From Bacillus sp. CH30_1T (GTDB taxonomy: Bacteria > Bacillota > Bacilli > Bacillales > Bacillaceae_B): DNA of 64,000 bases. The stretch's first letter is position 1. Each line of letters begins with the position of its first letter. This document shows positions 60,636 to 64,000 of the stretch, in pieces. The notes under the pieces were generated by a model that saw only the letters and a program-made list of their open reading frames with translations, did not search any database and was not told the origin of the DNA. The stretch lies in assembly GCF_008364765.1 (NCBI RefSeq), contig NZ_VTUY01000016.1, forward strand, positions 1-64,000. The letters are read 5' to 3'. The position numbers and the translations under genes are program-made.

Positions 60636-60887
60636 ATGCCAAATATCAAATCAGCTATCAAACGTGTAAAAACTAGCAACGAGCGCAACGCTCAAAACGC
60701 TGCTGTGAAATCTACAATGCGTACTGCTATCAAGAAAGCAGAAGCTGCAGCTGCTAACAGCGCAGATAACGCTAAAGAATTAGCAACAGAAGCGGTTCGT
60801 CAATTAGACAAAGCAGCTCAAAAAGGTCTTATCCACAAAAACGCTGCGGATCGTCAAAAGTCTCGCCTTATGAAAAAAGCGAACTAA
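60636..60887 (+). CDS. rpsT: Ribosomal protein S20
   Basis: 83-residue basic, helical 30S protein ([20 protein letters not shown] ... [15 protein letters not shown]). ATG at 60636 follows AGGAGGTGA. Only plus-strand gene between yqfQ-type blocks here; flanked by divergent gpr and convergent holA as in B. subtilis. Confidence 0.96.
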   Translation: MPNIKSAIKRVKTSNERNAQNAAVKSTMRTAIKKAEAAAANSADNAKELATEAVRQLDKAAQKGLIHKNAADRQKSRLMKKAN

Positions 60888-60892
60888 TTGAA

Positions 60893-60928
60893 AAAAACCA
60901 CCTCGCCCTATGGCCAGGTGGTTTTTCT
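60893..60928. terminator. Bidirectional terminator rpsT / holA
   Basis: AAAAACCACCT / AGGTGGTTTTT between the convergent stops, with T run on the right. Confidence 0.9.
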
Positions 60929-60963
60929 TTTCTACATTATTATTCATCGTCATGACTCAAAAA

Positions 60964-61992
60964 TCACGTAAAACTCTGATCATGTAGTTTAAACAGAAAC
61001 ATTTCAATCATCAGTTCTTTTTTGATTTTTCCAGTTTTGATTTCGTAATCTCCTTGAGATAGCAATTCGATGATATGGGCGAGTTGTTTATCGTTGAAGT
61101 GCTTTGCCTGTCCTGCTGCAATTTTCACTCTGAAAGGGTGTACTTTTAGGTAGGAAGCAATTTTTTGCTGCCCGTATCCTCTTCGCGATAATTCCTTCGT
61201 TCCATATATCAGTCTGAATTGTCCTGCCAGGATCGATAGAATCTTCAACGGTTCTTCGTTTTGTTTGAGAAGATCGTAATATATTCTCAATGCCTCATCG
61301 ATTCTTCTGTGAACGACCTTGTCCACTAAAGTGAAAATATTTTGTTCCAGTGACCGGGCTGTTAATCGTTCCACCACTTCCACGTCGATTCTGTTTGTAT
61401 CGCTTGCGTATAAAGAAAGTTTGTCCAACTCTTGTGTGAGCATCATTAGGTTTGTTCCAGCGAGGGTCAGTAATAGTTCAATCGCATCTTCATCTATCTG
61501 AACACTATTAGAGGCAGAACGTTCTCTTACCCAGGATTTTAAATCATGCTCGTTCAGCTTTTTGGCCTCTACCACTTCAGCCAGTTTCTTCAGGGACTTT
61601 GTAATTTTCTTACGCTCGTCCAGTTTTTCGTAATTCGCTGTAATGACCAAAATCGTATAAGGAGCAGGGGATTGTATGTATTGTTCCAGTCGTTTAATGT
61701 TGTGCTCTACCTTCTCTTTTGTTTTTTCAGCTGTCAAAAAAACAGGGTTTTGTAGAATGACCACCCTTTTCTCCCCCATAAATGGAAAGGTTTCTGCATC
61801 TTCTATTGCCACTTCCACAGGAGTTTCCTCCAGATCATAACTGGAAAAATTAAAATCCATTTCTTCTTCTGAAAGGGCATTTGAGACAATTCTTTGTTTC
61901 GTTTCATTAATAATAAATGACTCATTTCCGTAAACTAAATAAATAGATCCGAATTGAGATTTCTCTATTTTTTTCCAAATATCAATAACCAA
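60964..61992 (-). CDS. holA: DNA polymerase III subunit delta
   Basis: 342-residue clamp-loader subunit that opens the sliding clamp. N-terminal VIDIWKKIEKSQFGSIYLVY and GNESFIINET, AAA+-like core without a working P-loop, and C-terminal helical collar (HPFRVKIAAGQAKHF; LSQGDYEIKTGKIKKELMIE). A TTG at 61992 is chosen since GGAGAG lies seven bases before it and the start then aligns with the B. subtilis MVFDVWK opening; the ATG at 62007 has no ribosome site. Confidence 0.93.
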   Translation of the reverse strand: MVIDIWKKIEKSQFGSIYLVYGNESFIINETKQRIVSNALSEEEMDFNFSSYDLEETPVEVAIEDAETFPFMGEKRVVILQNPVFLTAEKTKEKVEHNIKRLEQYIQSPAPYTILVITANYEKLDERKKITKSLKKLAEVVEAKKLNEHDLKSWVRERSASNSVQIDEDAIELLLTLAGTNLMMLTQELDKLSLYASDTNRIDVEVVERLTARSLEQNIFTLVDKVVHRRIDEALRIYYDLLKQNEEPLKILSILAGQFRLIYGTKELSRRGYGQQKIASYLKVHPFRVKIAAGQAKHFNDKQLAHIIELLSQGDYEIKTGKIKKELMIEMFLFKLHDQSFT

Positions 61993-62103
61993 GTCAGCAC
62001 TCTCCATTAAGTCTTTTCTCTACTCTATGGTAAAAAAGCTTTTTGGTTTTGGCAAGGGGTAAAGGGGACATCCGTCATATGGGACACCCCCTATATCTAT
62101 ATT

Positions 62104-62140
62104 AACGTTAACGGAGAAGACCTAGGAACCTTTTCCGTTA
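62104..62140. other. Strong hairpin between holA and yqzM
   Basis: TTAACGGAGAAG pairs with CTTTTCCGTTAA (one wobble). A second pair, GTCACCT / AGGTGAC, lies at about 62168-62197. Role unknown; no U tract. The rest of 62008-62287 shows no gene. Confidence 0.45.
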
Positions 62141-62287
62141 AGCGGTATTTCCTTTGTAATGATTAGTGTCACCTGAGCTCGGGGAACTTATAGGTGACAA
62201 CTCTTGTCAGTAAAGGAAAAAGTAAAGTGAAGTATAGATTTTTCAGTAGCGATGTTCTATACTAGAATAGAAATAGGAGGGGTAGTT

Positions 62288-62422
62288 GTGAACCAATTTG
62301 AAAAGAATGTACAATCAAAAAGAAATGATGCAGTAGATTCAGGCGTTGGGTTTATTGTATCTTTTGGATTCTTTGCTACAATGTTCGTTATTGCAACTGT
62401 TATTAAGTTCATCGGCTCATAA
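62288..62422 (+). CDS. yqzM: Small membrane protein YqzM
   Basis: 44 residues: NQFEKNVQSKRNDAVDSGVG then one membrane helix (FIVSFGFFATMFVIATVIKFI). Almost identical in pattern to B. subtilis YqzM between comEC and holA; function unknown. GTG start with AGGAGGGG five bases upstream. Confidence 0.92.
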   Translation: MNQFEKNVQSKRNDAVDSGVGFIVSFGFFATMFVIATVIKFIGS

Positions 62423-62433
62423 TGAATATTGGA

Positions 62434-62542
62434 GGCAGACCTTAAAGATTCCGGTTTCTTCAATTTCCATATATGGTACTGGTGTATCATACAGATGGCT
62501 TGAAGGCACCTGACTCTTTCTGATAGGTCTGCCCCTTTTTTC
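62434..62542 (+). terminator. yqzM terminator with long insert
   Basis: GGCAGACCT (62434-62442) pairs with AGGTCTGCC (62525-62533), followed by CCTTTTTT. The 82-nt loop can fold further (AAGATTCC / GGTTTCTT-type pairing). Confidence 0.65.
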
Positions 62543-62572
62543 ATTAGCGCTTCATTTGTTTTGTAATATATC

Positions 62573-64000
62573 CTATGGCAGTTGGGCTGAAAACGTTCCT
62601 TTTTTATCCCAAAAACGATAGGTGATCGCCCCATTCTCTCCCGTGCTATATATAGTTATTCCTCTTCTCTTCAATCGTTCCAATACCTCAGGATGAGGAT
62701 GGCCAAAGCGATTGGATTCACCCGCTGAGATCACCGCCACAGACGGATTCGTTTCAACGAGGAACTCCTCGGTTGTACTCGTATTACTCCCATGATGACC
62801 TACTTTTAACACATCAATTGGCAGATCAAAGGTTTGGATGAACTCTTCCTCCCCTTGCTCTTCTAAATCTCCTGTAAATAACCATTTCAATGACCCGATT
62901 TCTCCATATAACACAAGGGAATCATTATTTCCTTCATACTCTTCATCTTGTGGCGAAACAATATGCAGTCCATCCTTATCGCCAGCCCAACTGTATGGAT
63001 ACCGGGCTTCTTTAACCGGAATTCTCTTTTGTCGGGCAATTTCCATTATTTTCTTCATTTCGCCTTTCTCTTCGCTGTTAGGGCTAATCAAGACTTCCTT
63101 CACTTTTAGTTCCCCAAGGACCGCTTCTGTTCCCCCAATATGATCGAGATCTCCGTGTGTTAAGATCAAGGTGTCAATGGACGTGATACCTTTGCTTTTC
63201 AAAAAAGGAACGACGATGTCTTCCCCTACAGAAAAGTGATTCTTTCTCTCTTCCCATTCTTCTTTCGGAAACTGCACTTCCCCACCTGTATCGATAAGAT
63301 AGGTTCCCCGATTGTACGGTAGTTTGATCAATGTAGCATCACCTTGCCCAACATCCATAAATACAATCTCTCCATGAGAATCATAAGTGTTTAGCAGCAT
63401 GTGAAAGGCTCCATAGAAAAGCAAAATAAGCCCGGGAAGCATATATTTCCTCTTTTCAAACAAAACAAACATAAGATAAATAACGATTAGGTAACCAATC
63501 AACAACAGAAATGGAGGCTTTCCCATCACGATTGTGTTTAATGGAAAAGAAGCGATAAAGGCAGATACCCATTGAATTCCATCCAATAGATATTTATGGA
63601 ACAGAATCAACCAGTCAACTGTTAGAAAATAGACGATGATAGTTAAAGGAAGAACAATGACTGAGAAAAGGGGTACATAAAGAAGATTCGTGAGAAAGCC
63701 CATCAAAGAAAATTCATAGAAATGATAGATGATGATAGGTAAAGAAGATAGCTGGGCAATAAGTGTTACTTTCACCAACTGTGCAATGGATGAAGAAGTA
63801 TTTAGAATAACTGCTGAAGATACTACAAGAGAAAAACTCACCATAAATGACAGCTGAAATCCAACATTGAATACAGAATATGGATCATACAAAACCAACA
63901 TCACAAATACAATGCACAAACTGTCGATTATTCTTAACTTGCTTGCCACTTTTCTACTGAGCAGAATTACGATCAGCATGGAAGATGCCCTCATCACGGA
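62573..64000 (-). CDS. comEC: DNA uptake channel protein ComEC (C-terminal part)
   Basis: The gene runs off the right window edge; 476 codons are visible. The first part is the C-terminal half of the Competence domain with SVMRASSMLIVILL and several membrane segments (YDPYSVFNVGFQLSFMVSFS). From about 215 on is the metallo-beta-lactamase domain with MDVGQGDATLIKLPYNRG, ILTHGDLDHIGG and LKVGHHGSNTSTTEEFL, which may degrade the non-transforming strand. ComEC forms the membrane pore for transforming DNA. It is convergent with yqzM. Confidence 0.95.
   Translation of the reverse strand, partial: SVMRASSMLIVILLSRKVASKLRIIDSLCIVFVMLVLYDPYSVFNVGFQLSFMVSFSLVVSSAVILNTSSSIAQLVKVTLIAQLSSLPIIIYHFYEFSLMGFLTNLLYVPLFSVIVLPLTIIVYFLTVDWLILFHKYLLDGIQWVSAFIASFPLNTIVMGKPPFLLLIGYLIVIYLMFVLFEKRKYMLPGLILLFYGAFHMLLNTYDSHGEIVFMDVGQGDATLIKLPYNRGTYLIDTGGEVQFPKEEWEERKNHFSVGEDIVVPFLKSKGITSIDTLILTHGDLDHIGGTEAVLGELKVKEVLISPNSEEKGEMKKIMEIARQKRIPVKEARYPYSWAGDKDGLHIVSPQDEEYEGNNDSLVLYGEIGSLKWLFTGDLEEQGEEEFIQTFDLPIDVLKVGHHGSNTSTTEEFLVETNPSVAVISAGESNRFGHPHPEVLERLKRRGITIYSTGENGAITYRFWDKKGTFSAQLP

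Noticed and set aside
62257..62634. 125-residue minus-strand frame between comEC and holA
   Set aside because: It overlaps the whole of the well-supported yqzM gene antisense and the comEC 3' end, and has no family features.

Overview
The window is chromosomal DNA of an endospore-forming Bacillaceae bacterium. Its backbone follows the Bacillus subtilis stretch from sodA to comEC almost gene for gene: yqgC, yqgB, yqfZ, ispG, zur, yqfU, nfo, cshB, yqfQ, ispH, yqfO, trmK, cccA, sigA, dnaG, yqxD, yqfL, ccpN, recO, yqzL, era, cdd, dgkA, ybeY, pgpH, phoH, yqfDCB, floA, yqeZ, yqeY, rpsU, yqeW, mtaB, rsmE, prmA, dnaJ, dnaK, grpE, hrcA, hemW, lepA, yqxA, spoIIP, gpr, rpsT, holA, yqzM, comEC. The spore genes (spoIIP, gpr, yqfC, yqfD) and competence gene comEC support this. 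Gene content differs enough from B. subtilis to suggest another genus, perhaps Rossellomorea-like, but the species cannot be fixed from sequence alone.

Layout. 1-300: tail of an IS1182-type transposase and two hairpins. 300-5600: sodA, yqgC, a long Na/Pi cotransporter, yqgB and an MFS exporter. 5600-9850: yqfZ, ispG, yqfX, yqfW and a DUF1499 gene, with three copies of a palindromic dispersed repeat. 9850-12030: Zur-controlled zinc uptake operon znuC-znuB-zur. 12030-20200: DNA repair, RNA helicase, isoprenoid and tRNA-modification genes and cytochrome c550. 20390-22240: an inserted acyl-CoA dehydrogenase with a FadR-type operator, and a membrane protein. 22350-25860: the macromolecular synthesis operon yqxD-dnaG-sigA. 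26150-29460: yqfL-ccpN and, divergently, a T-box-controlled single-chain glycyl-tRNA synthetase. 29500-41660: long minus-strand run from rpsU through the yqeZ-floA-yqfB membrane operon, sporulation genes, phoH, c-di-AMP phosphodiesterase pgpH, ybeY, dgkA, cdd, era, yqzL and recO. 42000-45470: yqeW, deoC and a catabolite-controlled alpha-glucosidase. 45700-57000: heat-shock operon hrcA-grpE-dnaK-dnaJ-prmA-rsmE-mtaB behind a CIRCE element, preceded by lepA-hemW. 57190-64000: yqxA, spoIIP, gpr, rpsT, holA, yqzM and the 3' part of comEC.

Most genes are ordinary housekeeping. No phage, CRISPR array, rRNA or tRNA gene was seen. The observations most worth a second look are: two genes (ccpN and yqxD) whose conserved N termini have no ATG/GTG/TTG start but sit a proper distance behind a Shine-Dalgarno site at ATC and ATA codons; a four-copy nested palindromic repeat whose arms vary while short core blocks are kept; a degenerate tandem array of about 20-nt period between gpr and spoIIP; a hairpin that merges a terminator with the yqfC ribosome binding site; and a long, hairpin-rich leader before rpsU. 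I did not find a clearly new multi-gene system.
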